Part shown: piece by piece, positions 1-9,050 of the stretch
How positions within the stretch are numbered: position 1 is the stretch's first letter
Layout: every line of letters starts with the position of its first letter
DNA from: Bacteroidales bacterium
GTDB taxonomy: Bacteria; Bacteroidota; Bacteroidia; Bacteroidales; UBA932
Assembly (NCBI GenBank): GCA_017469745.1
Contig: JAFUFS010000016.1
Span: 1 to 38,481, forward strand
Direction: 5' to 3'
DNA: 38,481 bases
Position numbers and translations under genes: made by a program
Notes under the pieces: generated by a model
What the model was told of the DNA's origin: nothing
Databases searched by the model: none
Seen by the model: the letters and a program-made list of their open reading frames with translations, nothing else

Positions 1-97
1 ATTCCTCTCGTCCTTCGCAAAAAGTCGCTCATCTTCGAACACCTTTTTATGGGCCATTCTTGACGTTTTTGGGATATTTTTTGGGATACTTTTTACT

Positions 98-130
98 AAA
101 AATGCCCTGCAGGGTGTTCTGCAAGGCATT
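98..130 (-). terminator. Rho-independent terminator of tRNA-Ser
   Basis: Read on the minus strand, just 3' of the tRNA, two 12-nt arms (119-130 and 101-112) pair with one G-T wobble around a 6-nt loop. They are followed by a run of five T. The position immediately after the tRNA and the T tract make this a convincing intrinsic terminator for the tRNA transcript. Confidence 0.8.
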
Positions 131-134
131 TCAG

Positions 135-222
135 CGGAGAGGACGAGATTCGAACTCGTGGTACGCTTGAGACGTACGTCGGTTTAGCAAACCGGTGGTT
201 TCAGCCACTCACCCACCTCTCC
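135..222 (-). tRNA. tRNA-Ser (anticodon GCU)
   Basis: This 88-nt cloverleaf lies on the minus strand. The acceptor stem pairs GGAGAGG (216-222) with CCTCTCC (136-142), and the discriminator base is G at 135. The T arm contains the GTTCGAATC motif. The anticodon loop reads TTGCTAA, giving anticodon GCT for serine AGC/AGU codons. A long variable arm lies between the anticodon and T arms, as expected of a class II serine tRNA. The CCA end is not encoded, which is usual in Bacteroidetes. Confidence 0.95.
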
Positions 223-273
223 AGTGGTACTTGGCGGAATGGTTTAGTCAAACCTTTCTTTCAGTCCGGACTG

Positions 274-306
274 CAAAGATACAAAAATTAATTGTTTTGC
301 AACAAA
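274..306 (-). promoter_or_regulatory. Promoter of the tRNA-Ser gene
   Basis: On the minus strand TTTG (303-306) is followed after 21 nt by TATCTTTG (274-281). This matches the Bacteroidetes primary-sigma consensus TTTG-N19-21-TAnnTTTG. It would start transcription near 267, about 45 nt upstream of the mature tRNA 5' end at 222. Confidence 0.75.
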
Positions 307-334
307 TGGCAGTCAGATTTTGATCCTCTAGGCC

Positions 335-1546
335 TTAGAACGCCTTGGAAACCTTCTCGAGGTCGGCGCCGAAGAGGTCGCGGGCGATGCTGGCGAGGTC
401 TTCAAAGCTGCCTTCCAGGTGGATGGTGTACTGGGTGTGGGTCATCGAGGCTCCGGGGACGAGGGGTGCTCCGGGTGAGGAGGTTTCGATCTCATAGAAG
501 GGGCCCATGATGGTACCGGTCTCGGTGGGACCATCGTTGTAGGAGTTGATCACGTCGCCGCTGAAGGGGTCTTCCTGAGGGCCCCACTGGCCGTTGACAT
601 AGTCATTATCCCCTTCGGGGACGGTGTACTTGAGAATGTTCAGTACTCCGGCCTTGGAGTCGTAGCTGCCGCAGATGTCCTTTGCGCTGCCGGCGGGGAG
701 GCCGATCTTGGCGCGGTACTGGCCGTCGATCTTGAAATAGATCATCCCGTCATCGACGATGAGGCGGTCGGAAGGGACCTTCCCGAAATATTCATCATTG
801 ACGATTCGTCCTTCGAAGTCCTTGTTGTAAGGGATGAATACGGTGGTTGAGGGGGAAGGGGGATACATTCCGAGGAGCCAGACGGAGGGCATGCCGGTTT
901 CCTTGGTCCAGGGGGAGGTGCCGAGGTTGGTCAGGGTGCTCTCAGTCCCGTATGCAACGGAACGGACTCCGGCGGGGATGCTGATGCCGAGGAGGTTCTC
1001 CAAGGCCTGCTTGTCAAGCAGCTTCACCGCCCTGCGGATTCCGATCTTGAATTCGTTGCCGGTGGCATTGGTCAAAAGGGCTTCCTTTGTGAATACAGCC
1101 TCGGACTCAGAAGAAGATTCCACATCGAAGGCCTCGGAATCTATGACGGAAGGCACAACCCAGTTGGCGTAGTCCTGCTCTGCTCCTGGCTTGAAGTACC
1201 ATGAGAAGGGACCGCCTTCAGGGCCGATCCAGAAGCGTTCTTCTCCCCCAAAAGGATTGAACTGAGGATTGACAGCACCTTCTGCCACGGCCTTGTAGTT
1301 GATCCAGCCGTAGCTCTGGCCCTTCTCACCTCCGGTGGTGGAGGTCATGACCCTTCCCTGGAAGGAAGGGATCAGCATGACTCTCGCCTGACCGTCGGGG
1401 CTCTTCAGTTCGAGCACCGGGACGTTCCTGGAGGCGAAATAGTCAAGATCGTAACCGTAAGTTCCCATTTCGTTTGTCTTGTCATTGCAGGCGGTGCTCC
1501 CCGCAAGGAGGAGCACTGCCAATGCAATATTGATAATCCTTTTCAT
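335..1546 (-). CDS. Exported lipoprotein, DUF6786-like
   Basis: This 403-residue protein begins with a lipoprotein signal peptide: a hydrophobic stretch, then a lipobox ending at Cys20 in LAGSTAC. It is therefore probably anchored to a periplasmic or outer-membrane leaflet. The rest is rich in beta-strand-like segments and contains a conserved-looking GGEERFWIGPEGG motif around residues 100-113. From memory the protein resembles the DUF6786 family, which I associate with a galactose-mutarotase-like beta-sandwich fold; this could not be checked here. No catalytic residue can be named. The gene starts 6 nt after the stop of the glutaminase-like gene at 1553-3886, so the two are almost certainly co-transcribed. 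A carbohydrate-binding or sugar-isomerising role is an inference from fold and neighbourhood. Confidence 0.8.
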   Translation of the reverse strand: MKRIINIALAVLLLAGSTACNDKTNEMGTYGYDLDYFASRNVPVLELKSPDGQARVMLIPSFQGRVMTSTTGGEKGQSYGWINYKAVAEGAVNPQFNPFGGEERFWIGPEGGPFSWYFKPGAEQDYANWVVPSVIDSEAFDVESSSESEAVFTKEALLTNATGNEFKIGIRRAVKLLDKQALENLLGISIPAGVRSVAYGTESTLTNLGTSPWTKETGMPSVWLLGMYPPSPSTTVFIPYNKDFEGRIVNDEYFGKVPSDRLIVDDGMIYFKIDGQYRAKIGLPAGSAKDICGSYDSKAGVLNILKYTVPEGDNDYVNGQWGPQEDPFSGDVINSYNDGPTETGTIMGPFYEIETSSPGAPLVPGASMTHTQYTIHLEGSFEDLASIARDLFGADLEKVSKAF

Positions 1547-1552
1547 GATTCA

Positions 1553-3886
1553 TTATTTCATGTCAGCGAGCATCTTGATGAAGTAGCCGCCGACGACCGA
1601 ACGGGCCTTGAAGCCCCTGTGGGTAGGTTTGTCGGTGAACACCCAGTCGGACATCGGAACCCTGTCGACGGTCTCGTTCATGAACTTGTGGACGGGCTTC
1701 ACGAAGGACTGGAACTCTTCCATGTCGTCGGAGAGGGTGGCTGTCCACATGATCCAGTCGGTCTTGGTGTAGGTCATACGGTTGTCCAGGGGCAGGCCGT
1801 AGATGTTGGAGACCTTGGGATAGTAGTCGAGTTCCTTCCGGAAGACTTCCTCCGGGAATATTCCCAGATCCAGGAGCTTGTCCCAGACGAGGTTGTACTT
1901 CTGGCTCCAGGTGCCCGGGCGGTCGAAGGTGAGGCGGAAGTGGTCGCCGTCGTCTGCCATCTCAATCCACTTGGCAGCCATTTCCTTGGCGGCCTTGGTG
2001 TATTTCTCGGCCACGTCGTCATAGCCCAGTTTACCTGCCATGTAGCCGTAGGAAGCGATTCCGAGGATGGCCTTGACGGAGAGGTTGATGTTGTGGGCGA
2101 AGCGGCCGGCGAAGTCGTCGGTGCAGAGCTGGTCCTCGGGATCAAGGCCGAACTGCATGAGGTACTCGGTCCAGGTGGTGAGGGTCTCCCAGTGCTTCTT
2201 GGCATAGGAGAAATCATTCTCGTAGTGGCAGACGGCAGCGGTGAGGGTCAGCATGTTACCGCCTTCCTCGACTGGCATGTCGCCTCCGTAGGTCTGACCG
2301 TTGGCCAGGGGATATGTTCCCACGTCATGGGCCGGGAAGGGCTTGGTCCAGCGGCCGCTCTCGCTGAAGAAATAGATGTGGTTCATCAAGCCTTCGGCGA
2401 GCTTGGGATTGTAGAGGAGGAAGAGAGGGGCGGAAGGATAGGTCACGTCGACGGTACCGATCGAGCCGTTGCTGTTGTTCTCCTTTGAGAGCCAGAGAAG
2501 GTCGCCGTTGGGAGCTTCCACGAGCTTGTGGGCGTGGATGGCCTGGCGGTATGCCAGGGCGCAGAGTTCGGCATATTCCTTACCGCCTGCCTTGAGGGCG
2601 TCGTTCATCATCTGGACGTCGAAGGCTGAGCACTTCTTCACGAGGGCTGGATATTCAGCCAGAGCGGCCTGGAAGGCGTCCTTGATGGTCTTCTTGCCGT
2701 CGCGGTTCCAGTAGGGACGGAGATTCTCATGGAAGTACTGGATTGAGAATATGTCGTCGTAGCCGATCATGACCTTGCCGGAAGCCTTGGAAGCCGTTCC
2801 GAGGTCGCGGACGACTGCCATGCGGCCGGCTGCGTCATTGCCGGATGTGCCGACGGAAGAAACATCTGTACCGCCGATGAAAGCCTTGCGGAGGTCAGCG
2901 CCAGTACCTATTCCTACATTGGTGCCTTCCTTCTCGGAGACGAGGTAGAAGTAGCCCCAGTCGATGCGGCGGTCGTCACCCTTCTTTCCGAGGATGTCCT
3001 GTGAGAGTGTACCGGCCTTGAGGTAGAGCAGGCCGCCGTCCTCAAAGCACTCGGAAGAGGTCTTCTGGTTGGCATAGTCGGCAGCCCAGAGCGGGGATGC
3101 CTCGAAGTAGACCTGAACGTCGTGCTTCTTGCCGTCGTTGGCCTTGATGTCATAGGTAATATAATTGACCGGGCGGCTCACGAGGTCGAGGTTGTCAAGC
3201 AGGAGCGGAGCCATGAATGTGAGCTCCAGGTCCACGGGGCCGCAGGTGAAACCGTAGATCGTGCGGGTGGGCTGGACGTCGGCGAAGTTCTGGACGGCAG
3301 TCTTCGTGAATATGGGTTCGGGCTTCAGGTGCTTGAGGATTCCGAACTGGGGCTGGAGGTCGCCCTCTGCTTCAGCCGTGTTGATTGAGAGGACGTTCTC
3401 TTCCTTGAGTGACTCGACTGCTGCCTTGGGGAGGGCGGAGAACAGGTCAAGATAGGCCCGCTTCCCCATCCTCGCGACACGGACGTCATTGACATAGTAT
3501 TCAGTGCCGGTGCTGCCTCCGTAGACCATGAACAGCTGCTCCCCTTCCACGGGCGTCTCGATTGCAACGTTCTTCGTCATCTTGCCGGTCCACGCCTCGT
3601 CTGAAGGAAGGATCCATGAATATTCACCATCCTCGGCTCCGAGGAAACGGTAGACCTCTCCGTCGACCTTCAGGACTCCGATCAGGGGGAATTCCTTGCC
3701 GGTCCAGTGCTGGACGGGGTTGTCATAGAGATGGTCGGCGGCCGACCAGGCGCTGGTGTTGGGGTCGATCGAGACCAGGGGATAAGCAGGGGCACGGAGG
3801 GTGTTCTCTACCCTGTTATCCTTCTGGGAACACGAACACAATAGCAAAGCTGCGGCCAGGCCGCAAAGAACTGTTCTGGATTTCAT
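1553..3886 (-). CDS. Glutaminase A-like exported lipoprotein (DUF4964/DUF5127/DUF4965/DUF1793)
   Basis: This 777-residue protein has a lipoprotein signal with lipobox LLCSC at about residues 16-20. It shows the domain order of the Bacteroidetes glutaminase A-like family: a short DUF4964 segment after the signal (RAPAYPLVSIDPNTSAWS, about 31-48), DUF5127 in the N-terminal half, then DUF4965 and DUF1793 helical regions towards the C terminus (for example the WTKPFPAHDVGTYP segment). Fungal relatives are described as secreted glutaminases. The C-terminal half has the look of a six-hairpin glycosidase barrel, so the true substrate could be a glycan or glycopeptide. It is the first gene of a two-gene minus-strand operon with the DUF6786-like gene. 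A -7 element lies about 25 nt upstream, and transcription diverges from the ECF sigma gene. The annotation 'glutaminase' should be read as a family name, not a proven activity. Confidence 0.85.
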   Translation of the reverse strand: MKSRTVLCGLAAALLLCSCSQKDNRVENTLRAPAYPLVSIDPNTSAWSAADHLYDNPVQHWTGKEFPLIGVLKVDGEVYRFLGAEDGEYSWILPSDEAWTGKMTKNVAIETPVEGEQLFMVYGGSTGTEYYVNDVRVARMGKRAYLDLFSALPKAAVESLKEENVLSINTAEAEGDLQPQFGILKHLKPEPIFTKTAVQNFADVQPTRTIYGFTCGPVDLELTFMAPLLLDNLDLVSRPVNYITYDIKANDGKKHDVQVYFEASPLWAADYANQKTSSECFEDGGLLYLKAGTLSQDILGKKGDDRRIDWGYFYLVSEKEGTNVGIGTGADLRKAFIGGTDVSSVGTSGNDAAGRMAVVRDLGTASKASGKVMIGYDDIFSIQYFHENLRPYWNRDGKKTIKDAFQAALAEYPALVKKCSAFDVQMMNDALKAGGKEYAELCALAYRQAIHAHKLVEAPNGDLLWLSKENNSNGSIGTVDVTYPSAPLFLLYNPKLAEGLMNHIYFFSESGRWTKPFPAHDVGTYPLANGQTYGGDMPVEEGGNMLTLTAAVCHYENDFSYAKKHWETLTTWTEYLMQFGLDPEDQLCTDDFAGRFAHNINLSVKAILGIASYGYMAGKLGYDDVAEKYTKAAKEMAAKWIEMADDGDHFRLTFDRPGTWSQKYNLVWDKLLDLGIFPEEVFRKELDYYPKVSNIYGLPLDNRMTYTKTDWIMWTATLSDDMEEFQSFVKPVHKFMNETVDRVPMSDWVFTDKPTHRGFKARSVVGGYFIKMLADMK

Positions 3887-3911
3887 ATTTGAAGTGATTG
3901 TAGTCTGTACA

Positions 3912-3919
3912 CAAAAATA
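3912..3919 (-). promoter_or_regulatory. -7 promoter element for the glutaminase-like operon
   Basis: TATTTTTG on the minus strand is an exact match to TAnnTTTG and lies 25 nt upstream of the ATG at 3886. It implies a leader of about 20 nt. A clean -33 TTTG is not visible because the upstream sequence is a T-rich tract. Confidence 0.55.
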
Positions 3920-4052
3920 GGAAGAAAAAAAATGAAAAAAAACCGGTATATCATTTAAGGGTTTTTACCGTAAAATTGTCTTATATTCGAATGTTTTTTG
4001 AAACGTTTAAACAGATTTGGTTTTTAGTGGTTTGTCTTGTTTGTTGAAAAGT

Positions 4053-4057
4053 GGAGG
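4053..4057 (+). promoter_or_regulatory. Strong Shine-Dalgarno that fixes a TTG start
   Basis: GGAGG lies 8 nt upstream of a TTG codon at 4066. Most genes in this window have no Shine-Dalgarno sequence, so this one is notable. It supports TTG as the true start of the sigma factor, because the first in-frame ATG lies well inside region 2. Confidence 0.6.
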
Positions 4058-4065
4058 ACTGAACA

Positions 4066-4596
4066 TTGAAAGATTTCAACAAGTTCCGAGAAGCATGGTT
4101 CAGGGGAGTGTACCAGAAATACTTCCCTGAGCTGTACTTCTACCTCCGTACCTTTACGGTCAACGAAACCGACATCCAGGACATAATCCAGGATTCCTTC
4201 CTGAAACTGCTCGAAAACGACAGGCTGGAAAGCGTGGCCAACGTTCGCGCCTATCTTTATTCATGCGTGCGCAACGCCCTCTTCAACAAGATTGGTGATG
4301 ACCGCAAGAAGGAAAGGCTCAAGATTGAAATCGAGCGCGAACGCTCCGGACCGGACACCGAGCCTCTCCTCTCCAAGGAGCAGCTCCTCACTCTCACGGA
4401 AGAAGCCATCGATAAGCTTCCTCCGGTGTGCAAGGCCATTTTCAAGATGTCGAAAATCGACGGTCTTTCCTACAAGGGAATAGCCGAGAGGCTGAACCTC
4501 TCCATCAAGACGGTAGAGGCCCAGATGGGAATAGCTTTCAGGAAGATCCGCGAATATGTGGCCGTGGCCACTTTTGAATTGATCCATGACAGATAA
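4066..4596 (+). CDS. ECF-type RNA polymerase sigma factor (SusC/SusD locus regulator)
   Basis: This 176-residue protein has the two-domain layout of an ECF sigma-70 factor. Region 2 spans about residues 10-75 (ETDIQDIIQDSFLKLLEN, then VRAYLYSCVRNALFNKI). Region 4 spans about 112-165, with a helix-turn-helix GLSYKGIAERLNLSIKTVEAQM. The start is TTG with a GGAGG sequence 8 nt upstream. The 3' end overlaps the FecR-like anti-sigma gene by 11 nt, which suggests translational coupling. By analogy with known Bacteroides trans-envelope systems, it is expected to be held inactive by the FecR-like protein until the STN-domain SusC homologue signals ligand, and then to transcribe the susCD genes downstream. 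No sequence evidence for its target promoter was identified. Confidence 0.93.
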   Translation: MKDFNKFREAWFRGVYQKYFPELYFYLRTFTVNETDIQDIIQDSFLKLLENDRLESVANVRAYLYSCVRNALFNKIGDDRKKERLKIEIERERSGPDTEPLLSKEQLLTLTEEAIDKLPPVCKAIFKMSKIDGLSYKGIAERLNLSIKTVEAQMGIAFRKIREYVAVATFELIHDR

Positions 4597-5587
4597 CACA
4601 CCATACGAGGCGCTTGGAGCATACCTTGCCGGAGAAGCCAGCAAGGAACAAACTGACATGCTTTTAAGATGGAGGGATTCATCTGAAGAGAACATGCGCC
4701 TGTTTAACGAAATGACAGCGGCATGGGGCTGCTGCTATGCCGACTATGCCACCTTTGCAAAAAGCAGGGAGAAAGTCCTGAAAAAAGTAATCTCACTCTC
4801 TAGAAGACGCCGCGTCATCCGTCCACTCATCCAGGCCGCAGCGATAATCGGGGCTGTAGCAGCAGGCTTCCTTGCTGCTACATTGATATCCCGCATAGGC
4901 GAGGAAAAAGAGAATTCCCAGATAATAGCCGCACCGGTGGGAGAGATCACTGTCTCAACCATGCGCGGTCAGAAATCCGAGACCCTGCTCCCTGACGGAA
5001 CAAGAATATGGCTTAACTCTGGAACCACTATTTCTTATCCTTCCGGCTACGGAACCGATGGGAGAGAGATAAAGTTGAAAGAGGGAGAGGTTTACCTTGA
5101 AGTAACCCACAGTGACACCGCACCCTTCAGGCTCATCACCAACAATGGATTCATCAAGGTCTACGGGACGAGTTTCGACGTACGGGATTACCCTGAAGAC
5201 GCAAACATGACTGTCACCCTGAAAGAAGGTTCAATCGAGCACTTTTCAAATAGCGGTGTCGCCCTGGCCAAGTTGCGGCCCGGACAGGAGCTCACCTACC
5301 ACAAGAGTTCCGGCAACATGCTCCTTTCCGAGTGTGATGCGGAGAACCAGTCAGTCTGGCGGTTCGGAGAGATGAAGATCGAGAAGGCCAGTTTCATGAA
5401 CATGGTCCTGGTCATGGAACGATGGTACGGAGTGGACATCAAGCTCACTGGACACATACCATCCAGAAGCCTTTACTGGATGACAATCAAGACCGAATTG
5501 CTAAGAGAAATGCTGACACTGATCAACAAGATAACACCGATAGACTACGACATCGACGGCAAGACCGTGAACATCAGAGTAAAATAA
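4586..5587 (+). CDS. FecR-family anti-sigma factor
   Basis: This 333-residue inner-membrane protein has an N-terminal cytoplasmic segment (residues 1-80) that would bind the sigma factor. A transmembrane helix follows at about 81-103 (IQAAAIIGAVAAGFLAATLI). The periplasmic FecR domain covers about 120-235 (GQKSETLLPDGTRIWLNSGT, then VYGTSFDVRDY). The C-terminal DUF4974-type domain, about 260-333, is the part that usually contacts the STN domain of the cognate TonB-dependent receptor. The ATG lies inside the 3' end of the sigma gene. The gene is followed 43 nt later by the susC homologue, which completes the sigma/anti-sigma/receptor relay typical of host-glycan utilisation loci. Confidence 0.93.
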   Translation: MTDNTPYEALGAYLAGEASKEQTDMLLRWRDSSEENMRLFNEMTAAWGCCYADYATFAKSREKVLKKVISLSRRRRVIRPLIQAAAIIGAVAAGFLAATLISRIGEEKENSQIIAAPVGEITVSTMRGQKSETLLPDGTRIWLNSGTTISYPSGYGTDGREIKLKEGEVYLEVTHSDTAPFRLITNNGFIKVYGTSFDVRDYPEDANMTVTLKEGSIEHFSNSGVALAKLRPGQELTYHKSSGNMLLSECDAENQSVWRFGEMKIEKASFMNMVLVMERWYGVDIKLTGHIPSRSLYWMTIKTELLREMLTLINKITPIDYDIDGKTVNIRVK

Positions 5588-5630
5588 CCAACAACCACAT
5601 ATTTAACCATTTATTTATAAACCCAAAAAG

Positions 5631-8600
5631 ATGAGTAAAAGAATCAGTGCAATGATTTGCCTTTTGATGCTGTTCCTCGGGTCTTTCTCGGCCCAGGCCC
5701 AGCAGAACAAAAGGCTGACCGTCCAGATTCAGAACGGCTCCATCCTGGATTGCATCAAATCCATCGAAAGCCAGACTGATTATTCATTCCTCTTCAGCAA
5801 CTCCATCGGAGTTGACAAGAAAGTGACGGTAAACTGTGTCAACCAGACTCTTGAGCAGGTGCTCGGAACGGTGTTTTCCGGCAACGGCATCAGCTACGAG
5901 ATCGACGGTAGGCAGATCACTCTCAAGCGTTCATCAGCCCAGCAGCCTGATGGCAGAAGAACTGTCATAGGAACTATAAGGGACATGAACGGAGAACCTC
6001 TGACAGGAGTCGGAGTCGTTATCGAAGGGACGACCCAGGGCACCATCACAAACCCTGACGGATCGTACTCGATCAATGTCCCAGCTGGTTCTGTGACCCT
6101 GGATATCACCTCCATGGGTTATGTTTCCCAGAAAGTGAGAGTGAACCCCCACCAGGGAGTTCTCAACATCACCCTCGCCGAAGAAGCCCTCTCTCTGAAT
6201 GAAACCGTCGTCGTCGGTTACGCTACCCAGAAGAAGGCCAACCTGACCGGCGCAGTTTCGACAGTCAATGTCTCGAAGGAGATCAACGGCCGTACTACCA
6301 ACACCATTTCGAACCTGCTCGCAGGTGCCGCCCCCGGCCTCGTCGCCACGGCCAACAACTCCAGCGGTTCCCGTCCTGGTGCCAACGGTGCTTCCCTCAA
6401 GATCCGTGGTACCGGTACCACCAACAATTCGGCCCCACTCGTTATTGTCGACGGTATCGTATCCAGCATGGACTATGTCAACCCCTCCGATGTGGAAAAT
6501 ATCTCCATCCTCAAGGATGCAGCCTCCTCAGCAATCTACGGTTCCCGTGCCGCTAACGGAGTTATCCTCATCACCACCAAGAAGGGCCACACCGGAGCTC
6601 CTACCGTGACTTACAACGGTATGTACTCCCTCGAACAGGCCAATCTCAGTTCAGACTACTTCAACATCGAGTCCAACTACGCGACCTACATGGAGTACCT
6701 GAACGATTCTCGTAACAATCGTGGTTTGACCCCCTACTTCTCACCTGAACGTATTGCAGAGTGGCGTTCCCACGAGAACGACACTGACCCGAAGAGCAAA
6801 CTTCGCTGGCCGAACACCGACTGGACCAAGGTAGTCTTCCGCACCGCTCATGTCCAGAACCACACCGTATCCCTCCAGGGTGGTACCGACAACGTTCGTT
6901 ATTTCGTGTCCGGCAACTTCTACAAGAACCCCGGTGTCATGAAATGGACTGACTTCCAAAGGATCAGCTTCCGCTCCAACCTCGAAGTCGACGTAACCAA
7001 GTTCCTCACTCTCGGGCTCAACGTCTTCGCTTTCCGCAGCGAGATGGATCCCAACTCTGACGTTGCTTCCACCGACGGTGACGCCATCACATGGGGTGCC
7101 GCTGCAGGATCTCCCGGTATCGTCCTCGTCTCCCCTGACGGACGCTATGGTGAGTACAACAACCCGGAGGACAACACCGGACAGCGTAATGCCAACGCTT
7201 TCCGTCGTATGAATTTCTACGACCACAACCGTCCCGAGGTTCAGCAGAGTGTTGTTCCCAAGTTCTCCGCCAAGCTGAGGCCTTTCGAAGGCCTGGAGAT
7301 CGAGGGCAACTACACCTATGATTACAGGTCGCACAACATCCAGCACCTGCTGCAGGATATGGACCTCTGGAACTTCTATCCTGAGGAGCCTGTCCGTACC
7401 CTCAAGACCGTCAATGTCTACCTCCGTAAGTGGTTCTACGAGTACAAGTACCAGACGGCCGACCTCGTGGCACGTTACAATAAGGATTTCGGCAAACTCA
7501 AGTTGGGCGCACTTGTCGGTACTTCCGGAGAATACTACTGGACCGACTACAGCTACGCCCTCAAATTCAATGACGAGAGCCTTGCTCCCGGCGAGCACAA
7601 CGACTACCGTCAGAGCGTCTGGTCGACCATGAACACTTCACGTGCCGTCGCCCAGTACCTCCAGGGATACGACAGCGAATGGGCCATGCGTTCCTACTTC
7701 GGCCGTATCAACCTCAACTGGGATGACAAGTATCTCTTCGAGGCCAACTTCCGTGCTGATGGATCTTCCAAGTTCTCCCCTGAGAACAGGTGGGGTTACT
7801 TCCCTTCATTCTCCGCTGGTTGGGTCATCAGCGAAGAGCCTTTCTTCAACAAGCAGGGACTCTTCAACTTCCTGAAACTCCGCGGATCATGGGGTGCTCT
7901 TGGTAACAACGCCATCGGCAACTATGACTGGCAGACCCTCTTCGGTTCCTACAACTATGTGCTGAACAACGGAACGACAGTCCAAGGCATGTCCCAGAAC
8001 TCCATCGCCAACCGCAACATCACCTGGGAGAAGACAACCGTCACCAACATAGGTGTCGACTTCACCATGCTTGGCAGCAGGCTAAGCGGTACCGCCGAGG
8101 TTTATGACAAGCTCACAGACGGAATTCTCCTCTCTCTGCCCGCATCACTGACCAACGGTACAGTTGGCATCCCCAGGCAGAATGCCGCAGTTGTAGACAA
8201 CAAGGGTGTCGAGCTCCAGCTTCGCTGGAACGATAAGATCGGAAGCGACTTCAACTACTATGTCAGCGCCAATGCTGCTTACAATAAGAACAAGGTCGTC
8301 GACTTCGCAACTCCTTCAGTCGGAACTTACAACATCGAGGAAGGACAGCCTCTGTACTACCTCAACATCTACGAAGCAGACCGCCTGCTCCGTACCGATG
8401 CAGACATCCAGTACCGCGACCAGCTCCTTGCCGCCAACCCTAATCTCTTCACATCCGTCCAGAAGCCCGAGAAAGGTGACATCCTTCTCAAGGACTCCAA
8501 CGGAGACGGCGTCATCAACGCTGATGACCGCGTGAAGATGAGCAACGGCAACCAGCCTTCCTGGACCTACGGTCTTTCTCTCGGTGCCGACTGGAAGGGC

Positions 8601-9038
8601 TTCGACTTCTCCGTCATCATCAACGGTGTCGCAGGTTGGAATGATGTCATCAACGATGTTATCTGGAGAAGCACTCCTGCATGGGGTTACACTCTCAACC
8701 GTACCATCGCACAAGGTGCATGGAGGAAGGACACAAATGAAGCAACGGCCAAGTTCCCTCGCCTCCTCATGGGTGACGGAAGGAACAACACCCTGTCCAC
8801 TTTCTGGATGTACAGCCGTTCCTACCTCCGCCTCAGGAATGTACAGCTCGGTTACACTATCCCTGAGAATCTCTCCCGCAAGTTCTATGTCAACAGGCTC
8901 CGCTTCTACGTCAGCCTTGACAATGCTCTCACCTTCACCAAGTGGCCCGGAATGGATCCCGAACTCGGACAGAGCAGGGCAATCCAGAACCACCCTATCA
9001 ACAAGGTTACAACCTTCGGTGTCAACATTACCCTTTAA
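5631..9038 (+). CDS. SusC/RagA-family TonB-dependent outer-membrane transporter with STN domain
   Basis: This is a 1135-residue outer-membrane receptor. The signal peptide spans residues 1-24 (ends AQAQ). An STN domain covers about 28-100, and a carboxypeptidase-regulatory-like beta sandwich about 110-195 (GTIRDMNGEPLTGVGVVIEG). The SusC signature NETVVVGYATQKK and plug domain follow at about 205-320. The rest is a 22-strand type barrel ending in a hydrophobic/aromatic pattern (VTTFGVNITL). The STN domain indicates regulation through the FecR-like anti-sigma factor encoded just upstream. It is expected to form a lid-and-barrel complex with the SusD lipoprotein encoded 12 nt downstream and to import an oligosaccharide or glycopeptide driven by TonB. 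The sequence alone does not define the substrate. Confidence 0.96.
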   Translation: MSKRISAMICLLMLFLGSFSAQAQQNKRLTVQIQNGSILDCIKSIESQTDYSFLFSNSIGVDKKVTVNCVNQTLEQVLGTVFSGNGISYEIDGRQITLKRSSAQQPDGRRTVIGTIRDMNGEPLTGVGVVIEGTTQGTITNPDGSYSINVPAGSVTLDITSMGYVSQKVRVNPHQGVLNITLAEEALSLNETVVVGYATQKKANLTGAVSTVNVSKEINGRTTNTISNLLAGAAPGLVATANNSSGSRPGANGASLKIRGTGTTNNSAPLVIVDGIVSSMDYVNPSDVENISILKDAASSAIYGSRAANGVILITTKKGHTGAPTVTYNGMYSLEQANLSSDYFNIESNYATYMEYLNDSRNNRGLTPYFSPERIAEWRSHENDTDPKSKLRWPNTDWTKVVFRTAHVQNHTVSLQGGTDNVRYFVSGNFYKNPGVMKWTDFQRISFRSNLEVDVTKFLTLGLNVFAFRSEMDPNSDVASTDGDAITWGAAAGSPGIVLVSPDGRYGEYNNPEDNTGQRNANAFRRMNFYDHNRPEVQQSVVPKFSAKLRPFEGLEIEGNYTYDYRSHNIQHLLQDMDLWNFYPEEPVRTLKTVNVYLRKWFYEYKYQTADLVARYNKDFGKLKLGALVGTSGEYYWTDYSYALKFNDESLAPGEHNDYRQSVWSTMNTSRAVAQYLQGYDSEWAMRSYFGRINLNWDDKYLFEANFRADGSSKFSPENRWGYFPSFSAGWVISEEPFFNKQGLFNFLKLRGSWGALGNNAIGNYDWQTLFGSYNYVLNNGTTVQGMSQNSIANRNITWEKTTVTNIGVDFTMLGSRLSGTAEVYDKLTDGILLSLPASLTNGTVGIPRQNAAVVDNKGVELQLRWNDKIGSDFNYYVSANAAYNKNKVVDFATPSVGTYNIEEGQPLYYLNIYEADRLLRTDADIQYRDQLLAANPNLFTSVQKPEKGDILLKDSNGDGVINADDRVKMSNGNQPSWTYGLSLGADWKGFDFSVIINGVAGWNDVINDVIWRSTPAWGYTLNRTIAQGAWRKDTNEATAKFPRLLMGDGRNNTLSTFWMYSRSYLRLRNVQLGYTIPENLSRKFYVNRLRFYVSLDNALTFTKWPGMDPELGQSRAIQNHPINKVTTFGVNITL

Positions 9039-9050
9039 TTGATGATCGTC

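Noticed and set aside
1..57. Open minus-strand frame from an ATG at 57 to the left edge (MAHKKVFEDERLF...)
   Set aside because: Only 19 codons are visible, there is no Shine-Dalgarno or clear promoter, and a frame of this length is expected by chance. An integrase next to the tRNA is possible but unsupported.
1619..2488. 289-residue plus-strand frame within the glutaminase-like gene
   Set aside because: Antisense shadow; the minus-strand protein has a clear lipobox and family domains.
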